Positions 1 to 14,470 of a stretch of DNA of 64,000 nucleotides are shown piece after piece. The DNA is from Solea solea. Lineage: Eukaryota; Chordata; Actinopteri; Pleuronectiformes; Soleidae. The translations under genes were made by a program, and so were the position numbers. The stretch is taken from positions 310,001-374,000 of the forward strand of contig NC_081145.1 of NCBI RefSeq assembly GCF_958295425.1. The letters run 5' to 3'. The notes beneath the pieces were generated by a model. The model worked only from the letters and a program-made list of their open reading frames with translations, was not told where the DNA came from and did no database searches. The first letter of the stretch is position 1, and each line of letters opens with the position of its first letter.

Positions 1-3000
1 CAGAAAAACAGACAAAAATAGAAAAACACATTCAAACAGTGAAATCATTGCAAAATCAAACACTGAAAGTATATAACTATATCTTATAATATTTTAACTT
101 TATTTGTGAGGTTTATGTTATGGGACAGTAGAAAAATTAAAAAAATCAGAAAACAGCCGTATCCCAGCTGAATGCGCACAAAAACAGACACAAATAGAAA
201 AACACATCCAAACAGTGAAATCATTGCAAAATCAAACACTGAAGGTATATAACTATATCTTATGAGATGTTAACTTTATTTGTGAGGTTTATGTTATGGG
301 ACAGTAGAAAAATGAAAAAAATCAGAAAACAGCCATATCCTAGCTGAATGCGCACAAAAACAGACACAAATAGAAAAACACATCCAAACAGTGAAATCAT
401 TGCAAAATCAAACACTGAAGGTATATAACTATATCTTATGAGATGTTAACTTTATTTGTGAGGTTTATGTTATGGGACAGTAGAAAAATTTAAAAAATCA
501 GAAAACAGCCGTTTCCCAGCTGAATGCGCACAAAAACAGACACAAATAGAAAAACACATTCAAACAGTGAAATCATTGCAAAATCAAACACTGAAGGTAT
601 AAAACTATATCTTATGATATTTTAACTTTATTTGTGAGGTTTATGTTATGGAACAGTAGAAAAATGAAAAAAATCAGAAAACAGCCGTATCCCAGCTGAA
701 TGCGCACAAAAACAGACACAAATAGAAAAACACATTCAAACAGTGAAATCATTGCAAAATCAAACACTGAAGGTATATAACTATATCTTATAAGATTTTA
801 ACTTTATTTGTGAGGTTTATGTTATGGGACAGTAGAAAAATGAAAAAAATCAGAAAACAGCCGTATCCCAGCTGAATGCGCACTAAAACAGACACAAATA
901 GAAAAACACATCAAAACAGTGAAATCATTACAAAATCAAACACTGAAGGTATATAACTATATCTTATAAGATTTTAACTTCATTTGTGAGGTTTATGTTA
1001 TGGGACAGTAGAAAAATGAAAAAATCAGAAAACAGCCGTATCCCAGCTGAATGCGCACTAAAACAGACACAAATAGAAAAACACATCAAAACAGTGAAAT
1101 CATTACAAAATCAAACACTGAAGGTATATAACTATATCTTATAAGATTTTAACTTCATTTGTGAGGTTTATGTTATGGGACAGTAGAAAAATGAAAAAAT
1201 CAGAAAACAGCCGTATCCCAGCTGAATGCGCACAAAAACAGACAAAAATAGAAAAACACATTCAAACAGTGAAATCATTGCAAAATCAAACACTGAAGGT
1301 ATATAACTATATCTTATGAGATGTTAACTTTATTTGTGAGGTTTATGTTATGGGACAATAAAAAAATGAAAAAAATCAGAAAACAGCCGTATCCCTGCTG
1401 AATGCACACAAAAACAGAGACAAATAGAAAAACACATCCAAACAGTGAAATCATTGCAAAATCAAACACTGAAGGTATATAACTATATCTTATAAGATTT
1501 TAACTTTATTTGTGAGGTTTATGTTATGGGACAGTAGAAAAATGAAAAAAATCAGAAAACAGCCGTATCCCAGCTGAATGCGCACTAAAACAGACACAAA
1601 TAGAAAAACACATCAAAACAGTGAAATCATTACAAAATCAAACACTGAAGGTATATAACTATATCTTATAAGATTTTAACTTCATTTGTGAGGTTTATGT
1701 TATGGGACAGTAGAAAAATGAAAAAAATCAGAAAACAGCCGTATCCCAGCTGAATGCGCAGAAAAACAGACAAAAATAGAAAAACACATTCAAACAGTGA
1801 AATCATTGCAAAATCAAACACTGAAGGTATATAACTATATCCTATAAGATTTTAACTTTATTTGTGAGGTTTATGTTATGGGACAGTAGAAAAATGAAAA
1901 AAATCAGGGACAGCCTTATCCCAGCTGAATGCACAGAAAAACAGACAAAAATAGAAAAACACATTCAAACAGTGAAATCATTGCAAAATCAAACACTGAG
2001 GGTACCGAAGAATATCTCATAAGATGTTAACTTTATTTGTGAGGTTTATGTTATGGGACAGTAGAAAATGAAAAAAAATCAGAAAACAGGCAGTCGTATT
2101 CCAGCTGAATGCGCACAAAAACAGACAAAAATAGAAAAACACATTCAAACAGTGAAATCATTGCAAAATCAAACACTGAAGGTTTATAACTATATCTAAT
2201 AAGATTTTAAACTTTATTTGTGAGGTTTATGTTATGGGACAGTAGAAAAATGAAAAAAAATCAGAAAACAGTCGTATTCCAGCTGAATGCGCACAAAAAC
2301 AGAGAAAAATAGAAAAACACATCCAAACAGTGAAATCATTGCAAAATCAAACACTGAAGGTATATAACTATATCTTATAAGATTTTAACTTTATTTGTGA
2401 GGTTTATGTTATGGGACAGTAGAAAATGAAAAAAAATCAGAAAACAGTCGTATTCCAGCTGAATGCGCACAAAAACAGACACAAATAGAAAAACACATCC
2501 AAACAGTGAAATCATTGCAAATTCAAACACTGAGGGTACCGAAGAATATCTTATAAGATGTTAACTTTATTTGTGAGGTTTATGTTATGGGACAGTAGAA
2601 AATGAAAAAAAATCAGAAAACAGGCAGTCGTATTCCAGCTGAATGCGCACAAAAACAGAGACAAATAGAAAAACACATTCAAACAGTGAAATCATTGCAA
2701 AATCAAACACTGAAGGTATATAACTATATCTTATAAGATGTTAAATTTTATTTGTGAGGTTTATGTTATGGGACAGTAGAAAAATGAAAAAAAATCAGAA
2801 AACAGCCGTATCCCTGCTGAATGCACACAAAAACAGACACAAATAGAAAAACACTTTCAAACAGTGAAATCATTGCAAAATCAAACACTGAAGGTATATA
2901 ACTATATCTTATAAGATTTTAACTTTATTTGTGAGGTTTATGTTATGGGACAGTAGAAAAATGAAAAAAATCAGAAAACAGCCGTATCCCAGCTGAATGC

Positions 3001-3660
3001 GCACTAAAACAGACACAAATAGAAAAACACATCCAAACAGTGAAATCATTACAAAATCAAACACTGAAGGTATATAACTATATCTTATAAGATTTTAACT
3101 TCATTTGTGAGGTTTATGTTATGGGACAGTAGAAAAATGAAAAAAATCAGAAAACAGCCGTATTCCAGCTGAATGCGCACAAAAACAGACAAAAATAGAA
3201 AAACACATTCAAACAGTGAAATCATTGCAAAATCAAACACTGAAGGTATATAACTATATCTTATGAGATGTTAACTTTATTTGTGAGGTTTATGTTATGG
3301 GTCAATATAAAAATGAAAAAAATCAGAAAACAGCCGTATCCCTGCTGAATGCACACAAAAACAGAGACAAATAGAAAAACACATCCAAACAGTGAAATCA
3401 TTGCAAAATCAAACACTGAAGGTATATAACTATATATTATAAGATTTTAACTTCATTTGTGAGGATTACGTTATGGGACAGTAGAAAATGAAAAAAAATC
3501 AGAAAACAGTCGTATTCCAGCTGAATGCGCACAAAAACAGACACAAATAGAAAAACACATCCAAACAGTGAAATCATTATAAATTCAAACACTGAGGGTA
3601 CATCAATATACCTTATAAGATGTTAACTTCATATTATAGGACAGTAGAAAAAAGATTAAA
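1..3660. repeat. AT-rich satellite array, ~176 bp monomer (left block)
   Basis: Head-to-tail repeats. The landmark GTGAAATCATTG recurs at 39, 215, 391 and 567, giving a 176-bp period. Each monomer also carries the landmarks GAGGTTTATGTTATGGGACA and CAGCTGAATGCGCAC. Monomers differ by point changes and small indels, for example CCGTATCCCAGC versus GTCGTATTCCAGC, and GGTATATAACTATATC versus GGGTACCGAAGAATATC. I see no long reading frame and no CENP-B-box-like motif. The length and AT-richness fit a centromeric or pericentromeric satellite, but that role is inference. Confidence 0.95.
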
Positions 3661-4284
3661 ATACCCTCGATCAGCCTTAGTCCCTGATACACATACGGAA
3701 AAATCAGACTCCTGGCTTAATGCCTTTTTGGAATTATTACAAAAAACACACCTAAACGGCTGACCTTTGACCTTTCCGAAGGTTACACAGGTCTGAAACT
3801 CGGCACCCTAGATTAGCCTTAGTCCCTGATACACATACGGAAAAATCAGACTCCTGACTCAATGCCTTAAGGAATTATTACAAAAAACACACCCGAACGG
3901 CTGACCTTTGACCTTTCCAAAGGTTGCACGGGTCTGAAACTCGGCACCCTGGATCAGCCAGGAGTCCCTGATACACATACGGAGAAATCAGCATCCGGGC
4001 TCATTGCCTTTAGGAATTATTGAAGAAAAGACAGTTTCCCACCTTTCTTACGTTTGAATTTTACAGACTGTGTTTTTGGCAGTTTTTTTTGGCCAGGGGG
4101 AAAAAAGCCCAAAGTCCTGTGTCCAAAAACTGAAAATCAGGTCATGTCAGACTCTATACAGTCTTAGACTCTATGGCCAGAGTGGAAGTTTTGGAGGAAC
4201 TACATTTCTACAGGTCGCAGGAGTGTGAATATTTCATATGTCGTTTGGGGTCCCAAGACGAGCGGAACGACGAGGGGACATTAG
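3661..4284. repeat. Non-satellite block inside the array, copy 1
   Basis: About 620 bp that does not match the 176-bp monomer. It begins with three degenerate copies of a ~142-bp unit (landmark GTCCCTGATACACATACGG near 3,679, 3,821 and 3,963, each followed by a stretch containing GACCTTTGACCTTTCC). A unique part follows. The left and right borders carry the short inverted words TACCCTCG and CGAGGG. No coding capacity is seen. A near-identical copy lies at 7,343-7,966. Confidence 0.85.
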
Positions 4285-7200
4285 TATATCTTATAAGATG
4301 ATAACTTTATTTGTGAAGTTTATGTTATGGGACAGTAGAAAATGAAAAAAAATCAGAAAACAGTCGTATTCCAGCTGAATGCGCACAAAAACAGACACAA
4401 ATAGAAAAACACATCCAAACAGTGAAATCATTGCAAAATCAAACACTGAGGGTACCGAAGAATATCTCATAAGATGTTAACTTTATTTGTGAGGTTTATG
4501 TTATGGGACAGTAGAAAAATGAAAAAAAATCAGAAAACAGTCGTATTCCAGCTGAATGCGCACAAAAACAGACAAAAATAGAAAAACACATTCAAACAGT
4601 GAAATCATTGCAAAATCAAACACTGAAGGTATATAACTATATCTTATGAGATGTTAACTTTATTTGTGAGGTTTATGTTATGGGACAATAAAAAAATGAA
4701 AAAAATCAGAAAACAGCCGTATCCCTGCTGAATGCACACAAAAACAGAGACAAATAGAAAAACACATCCAAACAGTGAAATCATTGCAAAATCAAACACT
4801 GAAGGTATATAACTATATCTTATAAGATTTTAACTTTATTTGTGAGGTTTATGTTATGGGACAGTAGAAAATGAAAAAAAATCAGAAAACAGTCGTATTC
4901 CAGCTGAATGCGTACAAAAACAGACACAAATAGAAAAACACATTCAAACAGTGAAATCATTGCAAAATCAAACACTGAAGGTATATAACTATATCTTATA
5001 AGATGTTAAACTTTATTTGTGAGGTTTATGTTATGGGACAGTAGAAAAATGAAAAAAAATCAGAAAACAGTCGCATTCCAGCTGAATGCGCACAAAAACA
5101 GAAAAAAATAGAAAAACACATTCAAACAGTGAAATCATTGCAAAATCAAACACTGAAGGTATATAACTAGATCTTATGAGATGTTAACTTTATTTGTGAG
5201 GTTTATGTTATGGGACAATAAAAAAATGAAAAAAAATCAGAAAACAGCCATATCCCTGCTGAATGCACACAAAAACAGAGACCAATAGAAAAACACATCC
5301 AAACAGTGAAATCATTGCAGAATCAAACACTGAGGGTACCGAAGAATATCTTATAAGAAGTTAACTTTATTTGTGAGGTTTATGTTATGGGACAGTAGAA
5401 AAATGAAAAAAAATCAGAAAACAGTCGTATTCCAGCTGAATGTGCACAAAAACAGACTCAAATAGAAAAACACATCCAAACAGTGAAATCATTACAAAAT
5501 CAAACACTGAAGGTATATAACTATATCTTATAAGATTTTAACTTCATTTGTGAGGTTTATGTTATGGGACAGTAGAAAAATGAAAAAAATCAGAAAACAG
5601 CCGTATCCCAGCTGAATGCGCAGAAAAACAGACAAAAATAGAAAAACACATTCAAACAGTGAAATCATTGCAAAATCAAACACTGAAGGTATATAACTAT
5701 ATCTTATAAGATTTTAACTTTATTTGTGAGGTTTATGTTATGGGACAGTAGAAAAATGAAAAAAATCAGGGACAGCCTTATCCCAGCTGAATGCACAGAA
5801 AAACAGACAAAAATAGAAAAACACATTCAAACAGTGAAATCATTGCAAAATCAAACACTGAAAGTATATAACTATATCTTATAATATTTTAACTTTATTT
5901 GTGAGGTTTATGTTATGGGACAGTAGAAAAATTAAAAAAATCAGAAAACAGCCGTATCCCAGCTGAATGCGCACAAAAACAGACACAAATAGAAAAACAC
6001 ATCCAAACAGTGAAATCATTGCAAAATCAAACACTGAAGGTATATAACTATATCTTATGAGATGTTAACTTTATTTGTGAGGTTTATGTTATGGGACAGT
6101 AGAAAAATGAAAAAAATCAGAAAACAGCCATATCCTAGCTGAATGCGCACAAAAACAGACACAAATAGAAAAACACATCCAAACAGTGAAATCATTGCAA
6201 AATCAAACACTGAAGGTATATAACTATATCTTATGAGATGTTAACTTTATTTGTGAGGTTTATGTTATGGGACAGTAGAAAAATTTAAAAAATCAGAAAA
6301 CAGCCGTTTCCCAGCTGAATGCGCACAAAAACAGACACAAATAGAAAAACACATTCAAACAGTGAAATCATTGCAAAATCAAACACTGAAGGTATATAAC
6401 TATATCTTATAAGATTTTAACTTTATTTGTGAGGTTTATGTTATGGGACAGTAGAAAATGAAAAAAAATCAGAAAACAGTCGTATTCCAGCTGAATGCGC
6501 ACAAAAACAGACACAAATAGAAAAACACATCCAAACAGTGAAATCATTGCAAATTCAAACACTGAGGGTACCGAAGAATATCTTATAAGATGTTAACTTT
6601 ATTTGTGAGGTTTATGTTATGGGACAGTAGAAAATGAAAAAAAATCAGAAAACAGGCAGTCGTATTCCAGCTGAATGCGCACAAAAACAGAGACAAATAG
6701 AAAAACACATTCAAACAGTGAAATCATTGCAAAATCAAACACTGAAGGTATATAACTATATCTTATAAGATGTTAAACTTTATTTGTGAGGTTTATGTTA
6801 TGGGACAGTAGAAAAATGAAAAAAAATCAGAAAGCAGTCGTATTCCAGCTGAATGCGCACAAAAACAGACAAAAATAGAAAAACACATTCAAACAGTGAA
6901 ATCATTGCAAAATCAAACACTGAAGGTATATAACTATATCTTATGAGATGTTAACTTTATTTGTGAGGTTTATGTTATGGGACAATAAAAAAATGAAAAA
7001 AATCAGAAAACAGCCGTATCCCTGCTGAATGCACACAAAAACAGAGACAAATAGAAAAACACATCCAAACAGTGAAATCATTGCAAAATCAAACACTGAA
7101 GGTATATAACTATATATTATAAGATTTTAACTTCATTTGTGAGGTTTACGTTATGGGACAGTAGAAAATGAAAAAAAATCAGAAAACAGTCGTATTCCAG

Positions 7201-7342
7201 CTGAATGCGCACAAAAACAGACACAAATAGAAAAACACATCCAAACAGTGAAATCATTATAAATTCAAACACTGAGGGTACATCAATATATACCTTATAA
7301 GATGTTAACTTCATATTATAGGACAGTAGAAAAAAGATTAAA
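4285..7342. repeat. 176-bp satellite array (middle block)
   Basis: Continuation of the same satellite. The stretch 5,796-6,385 repeats 1-590 almost exactly (offset 5,795), including the AAAGTATATAACTATATC variant. The stretch 6,812 onward repeats 3,130 onward (offset 3,682). This shows amplification in multi-monomer blocks as well as single units. Confidence 0.92.
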
Positions 7343-7966
7343 ATACCCTCGATCAGCCTTAGTCCCTGATACACATACGGAAAAATCAGACTCCTGGCTT
7401 AATGCCTTTAGGAATTATTACAAAAAACACACCTAAACGGCTGACCTTTGACCTTTCCGAAGGTTACACAGGTCTGAAACTCGGCACCCTAGATTAGCCT
7501 TAGTCCCTGATACACATACGGAAAAATCAGACTCCTGACTCAATGCCTTAAGGAATTATTACAAAAAACACACCCGAACGGCTGACCTTTGACCTTTCCA
7601 AAGGTTGCACGGGTCTGAAACTCGGCACCCTGGATCAGCCAGGAGTCCCTGATACACATACGGAGAAATCAGCATCCGGGCTCATTGCCTTTAGGAATTA
7701 TTGAAGAAAAGACAGTTTCCCACCTTTCTTACGTTTGAATTTTACAGACTGTGTTTTTGGCAGTTTTTTTTGGCCAGGGGGAAAAAAGCCCAAAGTCCTG
7801 TGTCCAAAAACTGAAAATCAGGTCATGTCAGACTCTATACAGTCTTAGACTCTATGGCCAGAGTGGAAGTTTTGGAGGAACTACATTTCTACAGGTCGCA
7901 GGAGTGTGAATATTTCATATGTCGTTTGGGGTCCCAAGACGAGCGGAACGACGAGGGTACATTAGT
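7343..7966. repeat. Non-satellite block inside the array, copy 2
   Basis: Second copy of the block at 3,661-4,284, offset 3,682 bp. It includes the same three ~142-bp sub-repeats and the same unique tail (GTCGTTTGGGGTCCCAAGAC near 7,920). Differences are few, for example a shorter T-run near 7,407 and two extra bases (TA) just upstream near 7,290. Flanking satellite monomers match too, so the block was copied as part of a higher-order unit. Confidence 0.88.
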
Positions 7967-10900
7967 ATATCTTATAAGATGATAACTTTATTTGTGAAGT
8001 TTATGTTATGGGACAGTAGAAAATGAAAAAAAATCAGAAAACAGTCGTATTCCAGCTGAATGCGCACAAAAACAGACACAAATAGAAAAACACATCCAAA
8101 CAGTGAAATCATTGCAAAATCAAACACTGAGGGTACCGAAGAATATCTCATAAGATGTTAACTTTATTTGTGAGGTTTATGTTATGGGACAGTAGAAAAA
8201 TGAAAAAAAATCAGAAAACAGTCGTATTCCAGCTGAATGCGCACAAAAACAGACAAAAATAGAAAAACACATTCAAACAGTGAAATCATTGCAAAATCAA
8301 ACACTGAAGGTATATAACTATATCTTATGAGATGTTAACTTTATTTGTGAGGTTTATGTTATGGGACAATAAAAAAATGAAAAAAATCAGAAAACAGCCG
8401 TATCCCTGCTGAATGCACACAAAAACAGAGACAAATAGAAAAACACATCCAAACAGTGAAATCATTGCAAAATCAAACACTGAAGGTATATAACTATATC
8501 TTATAAGATTTTAACTTTATTTGTGAGGTTTATGTTATGGGACAGTAGAAAATGAAAAAAAATCAGAAAACAGTCGTATCCCTGCTGAATGCGCACAAAA
8601 ACAGACACAAATAGAAAAACACATCCAAACAGTGAAATCATTGCAAAATCAAACACTGAGGGTACAGAAGTATATCCTATAAGATGTTAACTTTATTTTT
8701 GAGGTTTATGTTATGGGACAGTAGAAAAATTAAAAAAATCAGGGACAGCCTTATCTCAGCTGAATGTGCACAAAAACAGACACAAATAGAAAAACACATC
8801 CAAATAGTGAAATCATTGTAAAATTAAACACTGAAGGTATATAACTATATCTTATGAGATGTTTACTTCATTTGTGAGGTTTATGTTATGGGACAGTAGA
8901 AAAATGAAAAAAATCAGAAAACAGCCGTATCCCTGCTGAATGCGCACAAAAACACACACAAATAGAAAAACACATCCAAACAGTGAAATAATTGCAAAAT
9001 CAAACACTGAGGGTATATAACTATATCTTATGAGATTTTAACTTTATTTGTGAGGTTTATGTTATGGGACAAAAGAAAAATTAAAAAAACTCAGAAAACA
9101 GCCGTATCCCTGCTGAATGTGCAAAAAAACAGACACAAATAGAAATACACATCCAAACAGTGAAATCATTGCAATATCAAACACTGAGGGTACAGAAGTA
9201 TATCTTATAAGATGTTAACTTTATTTGTGAGGTTTATGTTATGGGACAGTAGAAAAATGAAAAAAATCAGAAAACAGCCGTATCCCTGCTGAATGCGCAC
9301 AAAAACAGACACAAATAGAAAAACACATCCAAACAGTGAAATCATTGCAAAATCAAACACTGAGGGTACAGAAGTATATCTTATAAGATGTTAACTTTAT
9401 TTGTGAGGTTTATGTTATGGGACAGTAGAAAAATGAAAAAAATAAGAAAACAGCCGTATCCCTGCTGAATGCGCACAAAAACAGACACAAATAGAAAAAC
9501 ACATCCAAACAGTGAAATCATTGCAAAATCAAACACTGAAGGTATATAACTATATCTTATAAGATTTTAACTTTATGTGTGAGGTTTATGTTATGGGACA
9601 GTAGAAAAATTAAAAAAATCAGGGACAGCCTTATCTCAGCTGAATGTGCACAAAACCAGACACAAATAGAAAAACACATCCAAATAGTGAAATCATTGTA
9701 AAATTAAACACTGAAGGTATATAACTATATCTTATGAGATGTTTACTTCATTTGTGAGGTTTATGTTATGGGACAGTAGAAAAATGAAAAAAATAAGAAA
9801 ACAGCCGTATCCCTGCTGAATGCGCACAAAAACAGACACAAATAGAAAAACACATCCAAACAGTGAAATCATTGCAAAATGAAACACTGAAGGTATATAA
9901 CTATATCTTATAAGATTTTAACTATGTGTGAGGTTTATGTTATGGGACAGTAGAAAAATTTAAAAAATCAGAAAACACTCGTATCCCTGCTGAATGCGCA
10001 CAAAAACAGACACAAATAGAAAAACACATCCAAACAGTGAAATCATTGCAAAATCAAACACTGAGGGTACAGAAGTATATCCTATAAGATGTTAACTTTA
10101 TTTTTGAGGTTTATGTTATGGGACAGTAGAAAAATTAAAAAAATCAGGGACAGCCTTATCTCAGCTGAATGTGCACAAAAACAGACACAAATAGAAAAAC
10201 ACATCCAAATAGTGAAATCATTGTAAAATTAAACACTGAAGGTATATAACTATATCTTATGAGATGTTTACTTCATTTGTGAGGTTTATGTTATGGGACA
10301 GTAGAAAAATGAAAAAAATCAGAAAACAGCCGTATCCCTGCTGAATGCGCACAAAAACACACACAAATAGAAAAACACATCCAAACAGTGAAATAATTGC
10401 AAAATCAAACACTGAGGGTATATAACTATATCTTATGAGATTTTAACTTTATTTGTGAGGTTTATGTTATGGGACAAAAGAAAAATTAAAAAAACTCAGA
10501 AAACAGCCGTATCCCTGCTGAATGTGCAAAAAAACAGACACAAATAGAAATACACATCCAAACAGTGAAATCATTGCAATATCAAACACTGAGGGTACAG
10601 AAGTATATCTTATAAGATGTTAACTTTATTTGTGAGGTTTATGTTATGGGACAGTAGAAAAATTAAAAAAATCAGAAAACAGCCGTATCCCTGCTGAATG
10701 CGCACAAAAACAGACACAAATAGAAATACACATCCAAACAGTGAAATCATTGCAATATCAAACACTGAGGGTATATAACTATATCTTATGAGATGTTAAC
10801 TTTATTTGTGAGGTTTATGTTATGGGACAGTAGAAAAATTAAAAAAATCAGAAAACAGCCGTATCCCTGCTGAATGCGCACAAAAACAGACACAAATAGA

Positions 10901-13900
10901 AAAACACATCCAAACAGTGAAATCATTGCAAAATCAAACACTGAGGGTACAGAAGTATATCTTATAAGATGTTAACTTTATTTGTGAGGTTTATGTTATG
11001 GGACAGTAGAAAAATGAAAAAAATAAGAAAACAGCCGTATCCCTGCTGAATGCGCACAAAAACACACACAAATAGCAAAACACATCCAAACAGTGAAATA
11101 TTTGCAAAATCAAACACTGAGGGTATATAACTATATCTTATGAGATGTTAACTTTATTTGTGAGGTTTATGTTATGGGACAAAAGAAAAATTAAAAAAAC
11201 TCAGAAAACAGCCGTATCCCTGCTGAATGTGCAAAAAAACAGACACAAATAGAAATACACATCCAAACAGTGAAATCATTGCAATATCAAACACTGAGGG
11301 TACAGAAGTATATCTTATAAGATGTTAACTTTATTTGTGAGGTTTATGTTATGGGACAGTAGAAAAATTAAAAAAATCAGAAAACAGCCGTATCCCTGCT
11401 GAATGCGCACAAAAACAGACACAAATAGAAAAACACATCCAAACAGTGAAATCATTGCAAAATTAAACACTGAAGGTATATAACTATATCTTATAAGATT
11501 TTAACTATGTGTGAGGTTTATGTTATGGGACAGTAGAAAAATTTAAAAAATCAGAAAACAGCCGTATCCCTGCTGAATGCGCACAAAAACAGACACAAAT
11601 AGAAAAACACATCCAAACAGTGAAATCATTGCAAAATCAAACACTGAGGGTATAGAAGTATATCCTATAAGATGTTAACTTTATTTTTGAGGTTTATGTT
11701 ATGGGACAGTAGAAAAATGAAAAAAATAAGAAAACAGCCGTATCCCTGCTGAATGCGCACAAAAACAGACACAAATAGAAAAACACATCCAAACAGTGAA
11801 ATCATTGCAAAATCAAACACTGAAGGTATATAACTATATCTTATAAGATTTTAACTTTATGTGTGAGGTTTATGTTATGGGACAGTAGAAAAATTAAAAA
11901 AATCAGGGACAGCCTTATCTCAGCTGAATGTGCACAAAACCAGACACAAATAGAAAAACACATCCAAATAGTGAAATCATTGTAAAATTAAACACTGAAG
12001 GTATATAACTATATCTTATGAGATGTTTACTTCATTTGTGAGGTTTATGTTATGGGACAGTAGAAAAATGAAAAAAATAAGAAAACAGCAGTATCCCTGC
12101 TGAATGCGCACAAAAACAGACACAAATAGAAAAACACATCCAAACAGTGAAATCATTGCAAAATGAAACACTGAAGGTATATAACTATATCTTATAAGAT
12201 TTTAACTATGTGTGAGGTTTATGTTATGGGACAGTAGAAAAATTTAAAAAATCAGAAAACACTCGTATCCCTGCTGAATGCGCACAAAAACAGACACAAA
12301 TAGAAAAACACATCCAAACAGTGAAATCATTGCAAAATCAAACACTGAGGGTACAGAAGTATATCCTATAAGATGTTAACTTTATTTTTGAGGTTTATGT
12401 TATGGGACAGTAGAAAAATTAAAAAAATCAGGGACAGCCTTATCTCAGCTGAATGTGCACAAAAACAGACACAAATAGAAAAACACATCCAAATAGTGAA
12501 ATCATTGTAAAATTAAACACTGAAGGTATATAACTATATCTTATGAGATGTTTACTTCATTTGTGAGGTTTATGTTATGGGACAGTAGAAAAATGAAAAA
12601 AATCAGAAAACAGCCGTATCCCTGCTGAATGCGCACAAAAACACACACAAATAGAAAAACACATCCAAACAGTGAAATAATTGCAAAATCAAACACTGAG
12701 GGTATATAACTATATCTTATGAGATTTTAACTTTATTTGTGAGGTTTATGTTATGGGACAAAAGAAAAATTAAAAAAACTCAGAAAACAGCCGTATCCCT
12801 GCTGAATGTGCAAAAAAACAGACACAAATAGAAATACACATCCAAACAGTGAAATCATTGCAATATCAAACACTGAGGGTACAGAAGTATATCTTATAAG
12901 ATGTTAACTTTATTTGTGAGGTTTATGTTATGGGACAGTAGAAAAATTAAAAAAATCAGAAAACAGCCGTATCCCTGCTGAATGCGCACAAAAACAGACA
13001 CAAATAGAAAAACACATCCAAACAGTGAAATCATTGCAAAATCAAACACTGAGGGTACAGAAGTATATCTTATAAGATGTTAACTTTATTTGTGAGGTTT
13101 ATGTTATGGGACAGTAGAAAAATGAAAAAAATAAGAAAACAGCCGTATCCCTGCTGAATGCGCACAAAAACACACACAAATAGCAAAACACATCCAAACA
13201 GTGAAATATTTGCAAAATCAAACACTGAGGGTATATAACTATATCTTATGAGATGTTAACTTTATTTGTGAGGTTTATGTTATGGGACAAAAGAAAAATT
13301 AAAAAAACTCAGAGAACAGCCGTATCCCTGCTGAATGTGCAAAAAAACAGACACAAATAGAAATACACATCCAAACAGTGAAATCATTGCAATATCAAAC
13401 ACTGAGGGTACAGAAGTATATCTTATAAGATGTTAACTTTATTTGTGAGGTTTATGTTATGGGACAGTAGAAAAATTAAAAAAATCAGAAAACAGCCGTA
13501 TCCCTGCTGAATGCGCACAAAAACAGACACAAATAGAAAAACACATCCAAACAGTGAAATCATTGCAAAATCAAACACTGAGGGTATAGAAGTATATCCT
13601 ATAAGATGTTAACTTTATTTTTGAGGTTTATGTTATGGGACAGTAGAAAAATGAAAAAAATAAGAAAACAGCCGTATCCCTGCTGAATGCGCACAAAAAC
13701 AGACACAAATAGAAAAACACATCCAAACAGTGAAATCATTGCAAAATCAAACACTGAAGGTATATAACTATATCTTATAAGATTTTAACTTTATGTGTGA
13801 GGTTTATGTTATGGGACAGTAGAAAAATTAAAAAAATCAGGGACAGCCTTATCTCAGCTGAATGTGGACAAAACCAGACACAAATAGAAAAACACATCCA

Positions 13901-14470
13901 AATAGTGAAATCATTGTAAAATTAAACACTGAAGGTATATAACTATATCTTATGAGATGTTTACTTCATTTGTGAGGTTTATGTTATGGGACAGTAGAAA
14001 AATGAAAAAAATAAGAAAACAGCCGTATCCCTGCTGAATGCGCACAAAAACAGACACAAATAGAAAAACACATCCAAACAGTGAAATCATTGCAAAATCA
14101 AACACTGAAGGTATATAACTATATCTTATAAGATTTTAACTTTATTTGTGAGGTTTATGTTATGGGACAGTATAAAAATGAAAAAAATCAGAAAACAGCC
14201 GTATCCCTGCTGAATGTGCAAAAAAACAGACACAAATAGAAAAACACATCCAAACAGTGAAATCTTTGTAAAATGAAACACTGAAGGTATATAACTATAT
14301 CTTATGAGATGTTAACTTTATTAGTGAGGTTTATGTTATGGGACAGTAGAAAAATGAAAAAAATCAGAAAACAGCCGTATCCCTGCTGAATGCACAAAAA
14401 CAGACACAAATAGAAAAACACATCCAAACAGTAAAATCATTGCAATATCAAACACTGAGGGTACAGAAGT
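7967..14470. repeat. 176-bp satellite array (right block, higher-order repeats)
   Basis: Same 176-bp family but mostly the CCCTGCTGAATGCGCAC and GGGTACAGAAGTATATC variants. The diagnostic monomer with CAGGGACAGCCTTATC lies at about 8,741, 9,621, 10,146, 11,905, 12,430 and 13,839. The pair spaced 525 bp recurs at an offset of 2,284 bp (13 monomers), which defines a higher-order repeat. A shorter block repeats at an offset of about 1,405 bp. One unit lacks a single monomer: the landmark AATAGCAAAA at 11,071 recurs at 13,179, offset 2,108. Confidence 0.93.

Noticed and set aside
7117..7374. 85-codon minus-strand reading frame in the satellite/insert border
   Set aside because: It lies across a 176-bp satellite monomer and the embedded block; hydrophobic composition from AT-rich DNA, with no family match.
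1..14470. CRISPR-like array
   Set aside because: The repeat is a head-to-tail 176-bp satellite with no unique spacers, in a eukaryotic genome context.
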